NCBI GenBank assembly: GCA_032629725.1
Contig: JAFEVB010000002.1
Span: forward strand, 4,154,001 to 4,218,000
DNA: 64,000 nt
From: Gremmenia infestans
Taxonomy: Eukaryota; Ascomycota; Leotiomycetes; Helotiales; Hamatocanthoscyphaceae
Direction of reading: 5' to 3'
Shown: piece after piece, positions 22,632-34,142 of the stretch
Numbering within the stretch: position 1 is the first letter of the stretch
How the letters are laid out: each line of letters opens with the position of its first letter
Notes under the pieces: generated by a model
What the model was told of the DNA's origin: nothing
Databases searched by the model: none
The model's input: only the letters and a program-made list of their open reading frames with translations
Program-made: the position numbers and the translations under genes

Positions 22632-24543
22632 ATGAGTAGATTTAATAGAAGAACTGATCAGGCAAGTTACGACTACGAAGACCAGTCTGATTCGGCCTCG
22701 GCCCAAAGTTCTAGCGACGACAGTAGGTATTTCCCGAAAGACAAAAAAGCCTACTAATCCATGTTTAGGTGAGGATTCTAGAGCGGACTCTAATGCTTCA
22801 GAGGGAAGTAATGAACGAGGAGAAAACCGAGTCTCTGGGCAAGAGGATTCGGCATGGCCAAGACGTTTATTACATGTCCGAACAATGACTTCATATCCAC
22901 GTTCCGGATATGCCACTTACAATGGAGTCACTGAACCCAAGTATAACATCATGTCCTACACTTGGGGTCGATATGAGGACCGTAGTCATAGAACCAGAAA
23001 TCGCCCCCCTGGTATCACGATAAAGGGTGGAGCCTGGGACATCCCCATTATCGACACTACAAGACAGGACAATGGAAGAGGTGGTCAAATCAGACCTTTC
23101 TGTGTCGAAGAGTTTGAACATGTCTTACGTGTTGTAGGTGCAGGAGTCGAATTCGTATGGGTTGATGTCGCATGCATTGACCAAAATCCACTCTCTCCAG
23201 ACAAGGCAGATCAGATTGGGAAACAGGCCAGCATATTCCAACTGGCATCACATGCATTCGTATGGTTGTGGGAACATGATGAGCAGTCCCTCAATCAGTG
23301 TATGGCCGACTTTTCCTACGTTGTTGATAAACTCGCGCATTCCAGTAGAGCACCTTCCGCTCAACTGGCAAACAAAGCTAACAATGCTATTATTCAATTC
23401 TTCGACGATGCATGGTTCTCTTCTCTTTGGACTCTCCAGGAAGCTTTCTTGAGGAAAGATGCTATCTTGCTCTCTCGATCTGGCCAAAAAGGACCTTCCA
23501 CTTTGGCACCTGGAAGCCAACGACCGGACAATTGTGTGCATCTTGTTGATGCAACTTGGCTACCAAAACTCTGGACCGCCGAACATCCAAGCTCATGCGA
23601 TCCTCGAGCTTTGAAAGCTATCAAAGCTTCTGGATTCCGTGAACTGATTTCAGCAAATTCGCTTGGCCTTTTCGGCATGGCGAGTAAACGCACGACGCGC
23701 CATGAGTGTGATAGAGTGTACGGGATCGAGCAAATATACAACTTCAAGCTTGGAAATACAAAGCCAGCATTCCACGGGCCAGATCCCGTGGTAGATGAGC
23801 TTTTGAACGAGCTTGGGGCAGCACTCAACCAAAAATTCCCCATATTCGCCCAGATGTTCATACACACTACAGACGTTCGGGATGACAATAGATGGAGAAT
23901 AGACCAAAATGTCGTGGTTCCAACTATGTTCTATTCGCCTAGAGAAGTCCACGTCCCACAGATTCCAGGCCTTAGAGCGTATGGTAGTAACGAGCGTGGT
24001 TTCGAAGATCAGATGGAAGTTATCTTTGAGGGACCGGTGCTTCCACTTCGTGACCTAGTAGAGGGATGGGAAAACTCGCAGTCTTTCAGCGAAGAAGAAC
24101 GGACAGGCGAAGCCCCACCTCAATCACTCAGCGACGAGGAAGATGACGCGCAATACGGGCCGCCTGATCCTAGAACCGCGACCCATGATCTAAACTACCT
24201 GCGGCATTCTATTTATCTCGATGAAGGACCATGGATGAATGACATTCCATCAGCACATGCGAGATCTGAAATTGCGATGGACAGTGATTGGCCGCTGCAA
24301 ATCGGCCGCGACTTGCTGTCTATGGAAGATGGTTATGATTGGCAAATTCTGATACTTGGGAAGCTATCAAGGCAGGTCAACTACACTACTAATACCTCGG
24401 AATCTTGGGCGGGCATATTAGTGTTCGCAATTGATGATGATAATTGGCGAAGAGCTGGTATTTGCACTTGGATGGAGAACGACATGCAGATAGACATGGC
24501 ATCGATATTAGATGACCGATATGATCAATTTTACTTAGTATGA
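22632..24543 (+). CDS. HET-domain (heterokaryon incompatibility) protein
   Basis: Model: join(22632..22722, 22769..24543), 621 residues. The 46-nt intron (GTAGGT...CTACTAAT...TTAG) is well formed. It attaches a Ser/Asp-rich N-terminus to PRRLLHVRTMTSY, the usual lead-in of the domain. HET hallmarks follow: PKYNIMSYTWGRYE (about 87-100), VEFVWVDVACIDQN (157-170), KADQIGKQASIF and AWFSSLWTLQEAFLRKDAIL. The domain drives cell death after fusion of incompatible hyphae in characterised members; the partner here is unknown. The C-terminal 300 residues have no repeats (no WD40, ankyrin or NACHT), only a Glu/Asp-rich linker. The gene is flanked by AT-rich DNA on both sides. An ATG at 22885 would give a shorter product lacking the acidic N-terminus. 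Confidence 0.88.
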
Positions 24544-25102
24544 GTTTGTAACGACTCTTTTTAAAAGTTAGTCTGGCTATGATAGCTTTTAGATTGATAT
24601 TTATTGTAGAGTATATTAACGAGGATTAATTACCCTATAAAGTTTATAAATTTACCTCAATTTATAAATCATTAAGATCTTCAAGTTTTAGGATATATGC
24701 GAAACTAGCTCTTTTTACTATATTACTTGAAAGGTTGAAGGAATACTAGCTATCAAGCGTGAAAAAATACTTAAGAAGAGTATTTAGATCCTAGGAACCT
24801 TTCATTAGTCTTATTTAGAAAGCCTTCTATCATATAAGCTAGCTTAAAGTTTTGCTTGCATTATCAATTTAAATAACTTTCGCGGAAACCTAATATTTTA
24901 TTAATTATACAGGATCTACGCTAAAGTGCTAGCGCGGCCTCAGCTTTCAGCTGGAACACCCGTGCCCAACCCGCTTCCTCTCTTTCTTTTCTTTTCGTCC
25001 GATGCCTTGCTCTCAACCATTCATTAATCCTCAACCCCAGCGAACAATTCCATGCCTTCTTCCTAATCATGTGTTAAATCAAAACACTAAAACCCGCCTG
25101 TC
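24544..25102. other. AT-rich spacer, no gene seen
   Basis: Very AT-rich to about 24920, then ordinary promoter-like sequence before the ATG at 25103. The composition is compatible with old repeat DNA, but I recognise no element. Confidence 0.45.
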
Positions 25103-26446
25103 ATGACTGCAATAGCGGGCGCACTAGGATCAGTCATCGGCTACATTGGGGCAGAAGTCGCAGATCCCAGCCTGTTCGAGCGCCTGCTATGGCCACAACG
25201 TTTCTACAATGATTTCAGCCCCGGTGTGTCCGTCAGGCTGGCTCTGCTCATGCCCATGGGAGGGCCGGTGCACAAGGCTGCCGTCGACACATTAGAGAAG
25301 TTTAGGAAGGGGGGTCTGTATAGTGGGGCCACGCGGGGAGATATGCTAGGAACTGCTTTCTATGAGGATGGAGGCTATGCTTGCCATGAGATCATGAACG
25401 TTGGTCCACAGCATACGATCGAGAAGGTGCCGAAACAGGCGAGGAATAATTTCTGGGTTGAGACTATCGCGAATATTCATCCCCAAGGACAAGGGGTCCG
25501 GCGGGTCAGGATTGGTAAGCGGGACGGGGTATATTCTGCTTCTGAAGTAGATGGGTTTGGGGAGGGCAATCATCGCTCAATTCAAATGGTCTATGAAGTA
25601 GTATTGGAGCCCGATGATCTGGATTCGTCTCATTCTTTCGAATCCCCGTCCCCGGACCTCGTCTTGGATGAAAGTGGAATAACTTGGCGAGCTATTGCTG
25701 GCATTTTTTCCACCGAGATATCTGCAATTGGTTTGGCGATATTTATAGGCGTGTATGAGAAAGTGATCTGGTTGACATGCTTTTTATGTGTGCCTCTGTT
25801 GTTGAAACTCATTCCTTTGTGCATTAACATACGAAGGGAAACAGTCGCTGCGTGGTCAAGGGGAGGCGCGGAAAACTACAAGGTCTTCGAGTTTGGCAAG
25901 ACGGAATACGGCTTCATAGTTATCGGAGGCACCGAGAAAGAGGACAAGCATGAATCCGTCATCCGCCAGTTTTTCCGGCACTACGGACATCCCAAAAGAA
26001 GCAATCATGCGTTCTTCGGAGACCGATTCAGAGAGATATCATCCATGATACTAGTGGCTATTTTCGTTTTCTACTTTCCTGCCGGTCTCATTAGTCTGAT
26101 TTGGATGGACCCTGAAGTCCAATATATATGGCTCGGATACCAGGTCTACACTATCATCGCCATGCACTTTGTTCGATTGTTTGGTGGGGCTAGCGCTGGG
26201 AGGATCGAGAAGCGCGCAGCTGTTATCCTACAAAGTGGGAGGAGTGTATGGTTGAGAGGCAAGGGCGGCCATGCGGTCAAAGCAACTGTTGCAATAACTG
26301 AAGTGGAGAGCGTCAAGTCAGCTAGAGAGTATGTCAAGTACCTGATTGAGCGGAGAGTATTGACATCTGATGCGATGAATATTGTTACAAATCAGCCTGC
26401 TGAAAAGCCGGTTTGTACAATTAGTACTATTACTTGTGTTAGTTAA
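25103..26446 (+). CDS. Uncharacterised membrane protein (about four helices)
   Basis: Single exon, 447 residues from ATG to TAA. The first 200 residues are soluble-looking apart from a mildly hydrophobic start (MTAIAGALGSVIGYIGA). Helices then appear near ITWRAIAGIFSTEISAIGLAIFIGVY, VIWLTCFLCVPLLLKLIPL, ISSMILVAIFVFYFPAGLISLIW and YIWLGYQVYTIIAMHF. A conserved-looking cytosolic segment between the helix pairs contains FEFGKTEYGFIVIGG. I recognise no named family. It is most likely one of the many fungal integral-membrane proteins of unknown function, and it shows no sign of disruption. Confidence 0.72.
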   Translation: MTAIAGALGSVIGYIGAEVADPSLFERLLWPQRFYNDFSPGVSVRLALLMPMGGPVHKAAVDTLEKFRKGGLYSGATRGDMLGTAFYEDGGYACHEIMNVGPQHTIEKVPKQARNNFWVETIANIHPQGQGVRRVRIGKRDGVYSASEVDGFGEGNHRSIQMVYEVVLEPDDLDSSHSFESPSPDLVLDESGITWRAIAGIFSTEISAIGLAIFIGVYEKVIWLTCFLCVPLLLKLIPLCINIRRETVAAWSRGGAENYKVFEFGKTEYGFIVIGGTEKEDKHESVIRQFFRHYGHPKRSNHAFFGDRFREISSMILVAIFVFYFPAGLISLIWMDPEVQYIWLGYQVYTIIAMHFVRLFGGASAGRIEKRAAVILQSGRSVWLRGKGGHAVKATVAITEVESVKSAREYVKYLIERRVLTSDAMNIVTNQPAEKPVCTISTITCVS

Positions 26447-27563
26447 ACCTAACATAAGAGGAGAGGCTGACATCTTTTACCCACAAATCTGCTTTGTGGT
26501 ACCGCAATACCGGAACGAGGATACTATCTAGGTGCATTCTTCGCATGCAGTGCTCCTCCGAGTTCAAATGCATTTCTGGCATCCTCTCGGTCGTCTTCTT
26601 TGGCACCGCACCTCCCTTGGAGCCCGGGCGTCCATTTGTACAGCACAGAGAACTTCGACAGTTACTTCCCTAGTATCCAGTTACCCAACATTAGAAACGA
26701 CAGCAATAGGGACACGATCACTCCCAGTCTCCCACCAAGGGGCGATTGTCTCTTCTTGAGAATTGAGGATATGGAGGTACGCGTGGCGGGCGAAAAGGTT
26801 GCGGAGTGGTGATAGTGATGATGTATCTTCTGAAGGGGAGGAAGAATGATGAATCGGAAGTGGTTGTTTCAGTGGCAAAGAAACATTCAATCTTCTTGTT
26901 GGATCCGGAGAGGGGAGAGGTAGAGGAACACAGCACACAAAATCCTGGCTATGATGAATCTATCTCTGAATCCTCTTCGGCTTATTCTTTTAGCTTGGTC
27001 CTGAATAATGCCGTCTCTAATGGTGGTCTGATGGTGGAGTGCTACACACATGCAGTAGTAGGAGGATCTGCTTAATTTAAGCTTGAGCTTCCAATGGGGC
27101 TGGGGCGTGGCGAGACGGGTGTCGGGAGGGAATTTAGTTTTGGCTCTTCTTGGGCGGTGAGACTTGAGCTGACACTCAGGAATGATATTCAGTTTCAATA
27201 CTAGTGGTCTGAGATTATGTGACGGTTTTGTTGGGAGGTGTAGGGCTAAAGTGAGTGAGATTGATAACGATGATGAGGTTTCAGGGACGAAGGCGAGATA
27301 GACCTGTGTTCTATTAATGCGCCAAATCCTGGCAAATTACTGACGTGGAAGAGTATCACAATTTATTCCTTTAAATCGAAGAGAATCTTAATCGAAAATA
27401 CTTGTCTACAAGAAGTCATTAATTGAGACGAATGTTCCCAATCACGTGAATGGTACTCTGATGATGACATGGGTAGTATAAATGATACAAGTAAATACAG
27501 CGAGCTATAAACGGAATAATAAATAAGTATAAGAAGCAACCTCAAATGCGTCTAATTGTCTAT
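26447..27563. other. Intergenic, unrecognised short frames
   Basis: Two neighbouring + frames (26600-26812, 70 codons; 26806-27075, 89 codons) look partly protein-like but match nothing I know. They could be remnants. The remainder is the 3' flank of the BTB gene. Confidence 0.3.
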
Positions 27564-29284
27564 CTAAGCAAGGAACATACGTTGCGCGTTCCTCCCCAGC
27601 TCCCCACTATCAGCGTTAATCTTCACAGCAACAAGCACGCACTCCACTCCTCCCTTCCCATTCCTCGCATTCTGCACTCTCAATCTCCACTGTGCCGTCT
27701 TAACAAGCCACGTCTCGTCCCCAAAAGCCGACGTCGCGCCGCTCCCCATCCTCCTCCGCTTCCGTGGGTGATCTTCTTCGATAATGGAACTGGAAACACT
27801 GCTCCCCTCATCCCTCTCGATATCCTTGTCCCGTCCCTTCCATTCTCGCCCATCTAGCTGTACCCATGCTTCGCTGCCCAAGCTGACCTGGACATGATCA
27901 CCCTCATTCAGCGGGGTATTCCCCGGACTAGCGGGCTGCGAACTCGCACCTCCCCTCTTCATCAGCAACCCCAAAGGCTGCGTGGTGGGCAGGTTAAGCT
28001 TCGTGGCAATAACCTCAAATAACCGGCTAATCCTCGTCTTGGCGTCCCCAAAGAACTCCGCTCGCAATGATGGGGGCGTGTGCACGTGAGTCGTGATATG
28101 CAGCATCGTGCGCTCGTCGCCGATTTCTAGGACCAATTCATAGGCTTTGGCATCTACGAATGGTCGCGCGTAGTTCACGAAGCCTACTAAACCTGATTGT
28201 GGGGTATGCGACGCTTCGGGGGTCGGAGAAGATGAGGGAGGTGGGTGGCCTACGACTGAGATGCCGGATTGGCGGACGTCTTCAAGACGAAGGGTGATTT
28301 CCTCATTTCTGCGGGCGAGGTTGAAGTTTATGGAATGGCGGACGAGCTTTTGCTCTAGGCCTTTCAGATGGAAGTATTTGCAGTCGCGCAGTAGTTCTGC
28401 TCGGTGGTCTTCGTTTCTAATGTTTAATGGGTAGCCGCGCAGGAGATGCATGATCTCTGAAAATGTCTCGGCGGAGCGGTTGGGTACTGAGGGTGGTAGT
28501 ATTGAAGGTGGACGTAAGAGGCCTTCACGGCTTAGACCAGGGAATATTTCGGTGGGGGTGGTGAAGAAGACGGCGAAGCCTAAGGAGAAATAGTTTGGGC
28601 TGTTTCCAGGGTCTGAGAAGAGCTCGCGAGGTATTTGGAACTCGCGGTTTCCGATAGAGATGAAGATGCTTTCTTCGTGAAGTTGGGACATCAACCGTGG
28701 TACTTCAAATGTGAGCTTTGTCCATAATCGACAGAGCAGGAGAATACTCACAGCTGTAGAACTGCGCATCCGCAAACAGCTTCACAAAATGGGTGCCATC
28801 TCGTGGGGCAACATGATAGCCTTGTAAATGCAAAGAGATGTCTCGGAAGGTCACGGGATCTCGATCGATATACAGCGTCCGTACGGAAGTCGACTGGTCG
28901 CCATTCTCTTCAGCTTGCTTCAGTTGGCACTGGAAAAACTGGGAAAAGTATGAGGGTGCTCTTGGTTTCTCAGCCTGGGTCCATAAAGTATAATGTAGAG
29001 TGAAGGATGGGATGGGACTACTTACCATCAGAGCTAATGCTTGCCCCACTCAGTCTAAACAGTTCACTGCCTATCTGTATTGGAAAGACTCTTTCATGCG
29101 GGAGGATTTCCGGAATATCGGTGTTCATTTTCCTCGCCGACATGGTAATGGCATCTCGCAGGATTCCTGGCGGGTTTGGATCAACATTCTTCTGGATATC
29201 TTCCGTTGAGATGGTGAGTCCGGTGACGGTAGGTGTAGCCTTTTTCCCTTGACTACTACCTTCCCCACCATTCGCCATGGCCAT
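27564..29284 (-). CDS. BTB/POZ-domain protein
   Basis: Model: complement(join(27564..28702, 28752..28958, 29026..29284)), 534 residues. Introns are 49 and 67 nt. Splicing yields the continuous BTB core SELFRLSGASISSDAPSYFSQFF, then TLYIDRDPVTFRDISLHLQGY, then FVKLFADAQFYSLPRLMSQL. A second conserved module (ESIFISIGNREFQIPRELF...GNSPNYFSLGFAVFF) and HLLRGYPLNIRN/DCKYFHLKGLEQKL repeat a BTB-like pattern, giving a tandem arrangement. The C-terminal part contains a predicted nuclear basic stretch (HPRKRRRMG). Proteins of this kind act as dimerising scaffolds or cullin-3 adaptors, and the partner is unknown. An upstream in-frame ATG at 29389 would add 35 residues of poor quality; MAMANGG was preferred. 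Confidence 0.85.
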
Positions 29285-30453
29285 TTTCCGGACCTCGAAC
29301 AACCTCCCACCGATCTTTCTCTCTGTGTTTCCCAACAGGTGGCCAAAAGCTGTGCTCCGCTGTGCTCCGCGGTGCCCGCCGTGCCTCATACGTGATAATT
29401 ATCACTCCGCTTCTCAAGTCTCACTGGGCGCTTATTTCTTTCCTCAGGTCGTCCAGGCATTTCGCATCATCTCGGCATCCTGTCGACCCGGGGATGTAAT
29501 GCTGTTTTGACGGTGCAAGTCTGAGGCCAGAAGAATGGACAGGATTCAAGGCATGGAAGGAGGGTCAGGCGATCGATGAAGAGAGAGATGCATCCAGATC
29601 AGATACAGATCCAGATATCTACTGTAAGTACAGGATGCCTGTTCCGCCCCCGATTCATTCAAGTCGGCTGCAGATCAGGGTCATCCTAACCAGATGCGGC
29701 AACGCCTCCCGCATCAAGTTCTATGTCACGTGCCTATATGTCTATCTGAGGCCGTCAGGGCGTCAGACGGTCAGCAAAGGGTCGTAATCTCGAAAATAAA
29801 AGGGGCAATGGTTGATAAAAAGGTGCGCACTACGGTATAATTGGTCTCATCACTCTATATGAGAATAGAAAATGTTAAAATTAGGCGTTTTAAACTTCTT
29901 ATTTTGTTGAAAATGCAAGCCATAGGTAGTTAGCAGTCTTGGTAATCTTACGTTAATTATAGTAGCTTTGTTCGAATAAGGCTTTGTTTGAATAAAGAAG
30001 GACTTTTATTTTCTTCAATCCAAACAACTCCAGGTTGCACCTACCTAGCAAATCTACTTAGCTGACTGACTGACTATCAGTGGATTTTTCGGTTGCATTT
30101 CAGGGGTTAAGCGGTTCGCTATTTCGGGCTGTCGCCTATAGGCGATCAAACGCCTGTAAAATAAGTAACATGCGTGCTATTTGCGCGCACCACCACCAAT
30201 CTTCAAGATAGTTTGTAGTATTCTGAAAAGATCCAGGACGGCGTAGCTGAGAGAGATTGGGACCATTCAGCTTGGGATAAGTTTACAGCTCTACTGCGCA
30301 ATCACTATTTCAGCGCGGTCCTAATTCCACTTGGCCGTCTCAACTCGGAGAAAAGGGGAAGATTAGAGATGGTAAGACTTTAACGATCGCAACTAGTCAT
30401 TAACATTATTACTTTTTCCTGGATTCATCTCGTAAACATCATTATTCAATTCA
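29285..30453. other. Intergenic, promoter of BTB gene and AT-rich spacer
   Basis: GC-balanced next to the BTB start, AT-rich around 29800-30030. It has a perfect 14-bp palindrome at 30132-30145. No gene is seen. Confidence 0.45.
30132..30145. promoter_or_regulatory. Perfect palindrome TCGCCTATAGGCGA
   Basis: A fully self-complementary 14-mer in a non-coding spacer. It could be a dimeric protein-binding site, but it may also be chance. Confidence 0.3.
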
Positions 30454-32299
30454 TCACAGGAACCAAGCCATTCCAAGCACTGCCAAAACCAACACAATCT
30501 GGCTCTCAAATCTGACTCCTCCACTACTGCTTACTGTAGCAGTAGCAGCACTCCCCGATGCGCTCCCTGATCTCGACGTTAACGGCTTTGATGTTGCGTT
30601 CGCCGTCGAAGCCCCAGGGGTTGGCAACGGTCCAGCAACCGCATTCGTACTACTGACGTTAACGTACACGCAGTTCGCATCGTACATCGCCGGGTTCACT
30701 GCGTTTGTGCCCGTAATATTATCATACGCCAATCGAATCAGCGTATCCTTCGACACATCGTAACTCGGCCATCCATACGTTGTTAAGCCCTTCACGGGAT
30801 CTTTAGCAAACGCTGCCCACGCTCCGCGCATGTACGATGAGATGGAGATCTCCTCGGGCGTAGATGCCGGATCACTTGGCATGGTGTCGAAGATAATAGG
30901 CATCTCGGCACCGTGCCAGGCTCCTGCTTCGCTCGATATCCGCGTATTGGGGAAATCGCCGAAATAGCGGTAGCGCCAAATGGGTGAGTTAGCAGTGACA
31001 CTGGCATTTGCACGGATGCCGGCCGGACACGTAAAGTCTTGAAGCGTGTACTCGTCCCAGAAGAGATCGGGTACTGTCATGTTGGCGAGAGCGAATTCCG
31101 TACGGAAATATCCAGCCTCATAATTATTGCTTCCGACGAGAACGGGGAGTTTAGCGGGAGTGCGTTCGGAGTAGTTTGCGAAGACAACTGTGTCATCTAT
31201 GGTTGGGCCAAAATAGCCCAGGACGGAAGCCATACCACTTGCGGCCGGGAGGGCGCCGAGAATAGCGGTAGGGGTCTTTGAGCGCATGCAAGAAAGGACG
31301 GATGTTGAGTCTGAGGAAGCATTGCCACATCCCAATGTGGCAGTAACGGTAAACCATGATGCTGCAATATCAGCTTTTGCATGAGGCAGACCCCAGCTAA
31401 AAGCTGTTCCGGATTCTGCGATAAAGCCTGACGCAATCGGGTCCTTGACCCAAGCATATGAGTACAGATCGACGGAGACACTTCCTGCTGATTGACCGAA
31501 AAGAGTTACTCTTGACTTGTCACCTCCGAACTTCTCGATGTTGTCCCTCACCCACTCAATAGCGAGTCTCTGGTCTAATAAAGCCAAATTGTTTGGACCC
31601 GCTGGATTCCCAGGGAAGCCCAAGATACTCAAACGATAACTATGTGCAATTAGTACTTGGATCGGTAAGTATAGTAGAAACACCTACTTGAAAGAAACCA
31701 CTACGACGTCTTCTAGTTCCGCAATATTGGCTCCATTATTCCCAGGTATAGCCGCGCTCCCACTATTAAACCCTCCCCCGTATATCCAAACAAGCACCGC
31801 TTTCTTATCCTCTCCAGTCTGTGGCTTCGTCCATACATTCAAGTATAAACAATCCTCGGAGTATTTGCTAGGCGTAGCAAATATTGAGGACATCTCCACA
31901 CCAGCCTCTGTGATATTCGCCGCTATCAAGGCGCTCACCGAAGGAGTAGAGGCATTGGAGGCTTTGACCGGACATGATGGACCCTGTCCCCTTTCATTAG
32001 CTCATTATATCTTGGTGACTGATTATCAGAAGTCAACTTACAAATGACGTGCCATTGAGCGAGGTGCTGCCGGTAAACTTGACAGGTGCAGCGAATCGCA
32101 AATCTCCAATTGGGGGTTGGGCGAAAGGAATACCTAGATATTCAGACACTCCCGACTGGTTCGTCGCACCGTGACCACTAACTAGACCGCTGGTCGTGTT
32201 CACAGTCTGTCCAGTCAACCAAATACCAGCTCTATCTTGCAGGCTAGCGGCACAGACATATGCCACAGCCGCGAGGGGTAAAAAGGTTGTGGCCTTCAT
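30454..32299 (-). CDS. Secreted, probably GPI-anchored type B carboxylesterase
   Basis: Model: complement(join(30454..31639, 31688..31983, 32042..32299)), 579 residues. Introns are 48 and 58 nt. An N-terminal signal peptide (MKATTFLPLAAVAYVCAAS) precedes type B carboxylesterase blocks. These are EYLGIPFAQPPIGDLRFAAP, SEDCLYLNVW, VLVWIYGGGFNSG (oxyanion hole), VVVVSFNYRLSILGFPG (joined across intron 2) and VTLFGQSAGSVSV, with nucleophile Ser235. A candidate acidic residue lies in GSNNYEAGYF and a candidate His in AWHGAEMPII. The C-terminus has a Ser/Thr/Gly-rich linker ending in a hydrophobic tail with no charged end (VLVLAVLGMAWFL), which indicates a GPI signal. The substrate cannot be read from sequence; the family covers lipases, cholinesterases and polyester- or toxin-ester-cleaving enzymes. 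Confidence 0.87.
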
Positions 32300-33518
32300 T
32301 TTGAACAAGGCGAGAGATGAATAAAAAGGAACAAAAGGGAAGGAAAATGATTTAAATACCTACCTACCGTACTTGAATTGCGGTCCACATTCAAACCGGT
32401 ATACAGCACCGTAAAGAATGTGGAATGTAGTAATCGTACTCCGTACACTAGTAAAATCTCCGGTTGAGCCGCCCACCGAACCGTGACATTTCGCAAGGCA
32501 TCACCAGTTTGGGAATTTTGCCCCGCGTTTACAGGTAGTGGCGTATTGAAAACAACCTATAACGCTGATTGGTCGCGGGAGAGGCTGCTAGTAGTCCGTA
32601 TGAGCGGATGTGGATGCAAGGGGAAGGTGGTTATTGGCGGTGACGCTCGCAACCGTAGCCAGAAATGGTCAGGAATGGGAACACTTGTGACATGTACCTA
32701 GGTAGTACTGTATAAGTAACCCACCACCACGGGATACCAATAGGAAAGTATAACGTATTGCGTAATGTAAGTTTACGATCCCCCCCCCCTCAATAAATGT
32801 TAATGATCCTTCGCCCCACCGCGTAAACAGGGGAAGTGAGCAAATGATATCACTACGTCGAGGGCTCAGTGGGACCTTACAAAGACCTTACGGATACCCT
32901 TCAGGGGCCACTAGCAAGGGCTCTAGCCCTTCAGTTCTATAGGATCCGACGTATTGTGGAGATTTTACGTGATTTAACATCTATTAAGGGGGGGGGATAG
33001 TATCCGCTGGATAAATTCTTTGGAAATCGCCAAGCATGGGGTTCGGGAGTTGTAGTTCGGATGAAGAGTTTCTATCGGACTTACACGTGCGTAGGTCTAA
33101 AATCTTACCCCGCTTTTAAGCTTATTTATTAGCGAGCAAATCTAAAGTCATATATTTTCAAAGCTGCTATTAATATGGAATCTGATATTAGATTTATATG
33201 ATTTGGGGGGTTTAAATATGGAAGAATAGCGTAATCAATTAGAAGTAAATGACAAACTGAAACTAATCCTTGTCTAGAGGATAGAGGTGAAGAAGGTACG
33301 GTAGAAAAATCCCGCCGATTATGTATATAGACCAAGGCTTAGATTTTTCTTATACTCGTATATGCGTATAAGACACCCAGCTCTCTATGCAAATAGAGCC
33401 CCAGCAACTCGGGGCTATCGTTTTCTATAATAAGGAGCTTCAACTCATATGCCAGGAATTACTTATAAATCTAGCTTTCTGTGATATCATAAGTAAGATT
33501 AGCAAACTATAACCAGCT
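32300..33518. other. Promoter of carboxylesterase and start of AT-rich zone
   Basis: The first 400 bases contain CCTACC and TACTCCGTAC motifs common in spacers of these genomes. From about 33100 the sequence becomes strongly AT-rich. Two adjacent small hairpins occur at 33382-33413. No gene. Confidence 0.5.
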
Positions 33519-33527
33519 ATCTTAATA
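33519..33527. repeat. 9-bp target-site duplication, left copy
   Basis: ATCTTAATA, identical to 34134-34142 on the other side of the TIR element. Confidence 0.85.
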
Positions 33528-34133
33528 CGGTTATTTACTAATTCCATATTGTTTCAAATTTAAATTACTCGATCTATATTGTTTAATGCATATATTACTT
33601 GATCTATACACTACTAAAATTTGCATACCTACTACTAGTAGTAGAAGCTTATAACTTTATATAACTTCTAGGATATTAGCATACTAGCATATAGCTATAA
33701 TAAATGCTTATATGCCCTATTAGGATATGTATATCACGTGAACCATATGATCTTAGCCCTAATAACTAAGTATTATTAAGACCTTTCACTTTATTACTAT
33801 AACCTTAGCATTTACACCTATAAATGCAATAATAAAACTATAGATTACTAGGCTAGATAAATAAACTATATACATAGATAGGATCACGTGATATATGATA
33901 TATATAATATATATGTTCTAATACTTCTAGCTTATTATTGCCCTCTTTAATTTTATATCTAGGACTTTATTACTAGTAGATAATAGTATAGCATTATGCT
34001 AGCGCTATTTCTAAGTATAATAGAGCAAGCTACTAGTAGAAACTAAAAAGTGTATGGATTGAGTAATAAGAGCATTAAACAATATGGATCGAGTAATTAA
34101 AATTTAAAACAATATGGATTTAGTAAATAACCG
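33528..34133. mobile_element. MULE-like non-autonomous TIR element (MITE)
   Basis: The element is 606 bp with 85-bp terminal inverted repeats (33528-33612 and 34049-34133). By my hand alignment they match at 75 of 85 positions. The outer ends read CGGTTATTTACTA. It is bounded by a perfect 9-bp direct repeat, ATCTTAATA, at 33519-33527 and 34134-34142. Long TIRs with a 9-bp duplication are the signature of Mutator-like elements. The interior is AT-rich with no open frame, so it depends on a transposase elsewhere. Most differences between the arms are transitions (C/T, G/A), compatible with RIP-like or deamination decay. Each TIR itself holds three similar sub-blocks (TTTACTnnnTCnATATTGTTT-like) about 31 bp apart. 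Confidence 0.88.
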
Positions 34134-34142
34134 ATCTTAATA
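34134..34142. repeat. 9-bp target-site duplication, right copy
   Basis: ATCTTAATA, identical to 33519-33527. Confidence 0.85.
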
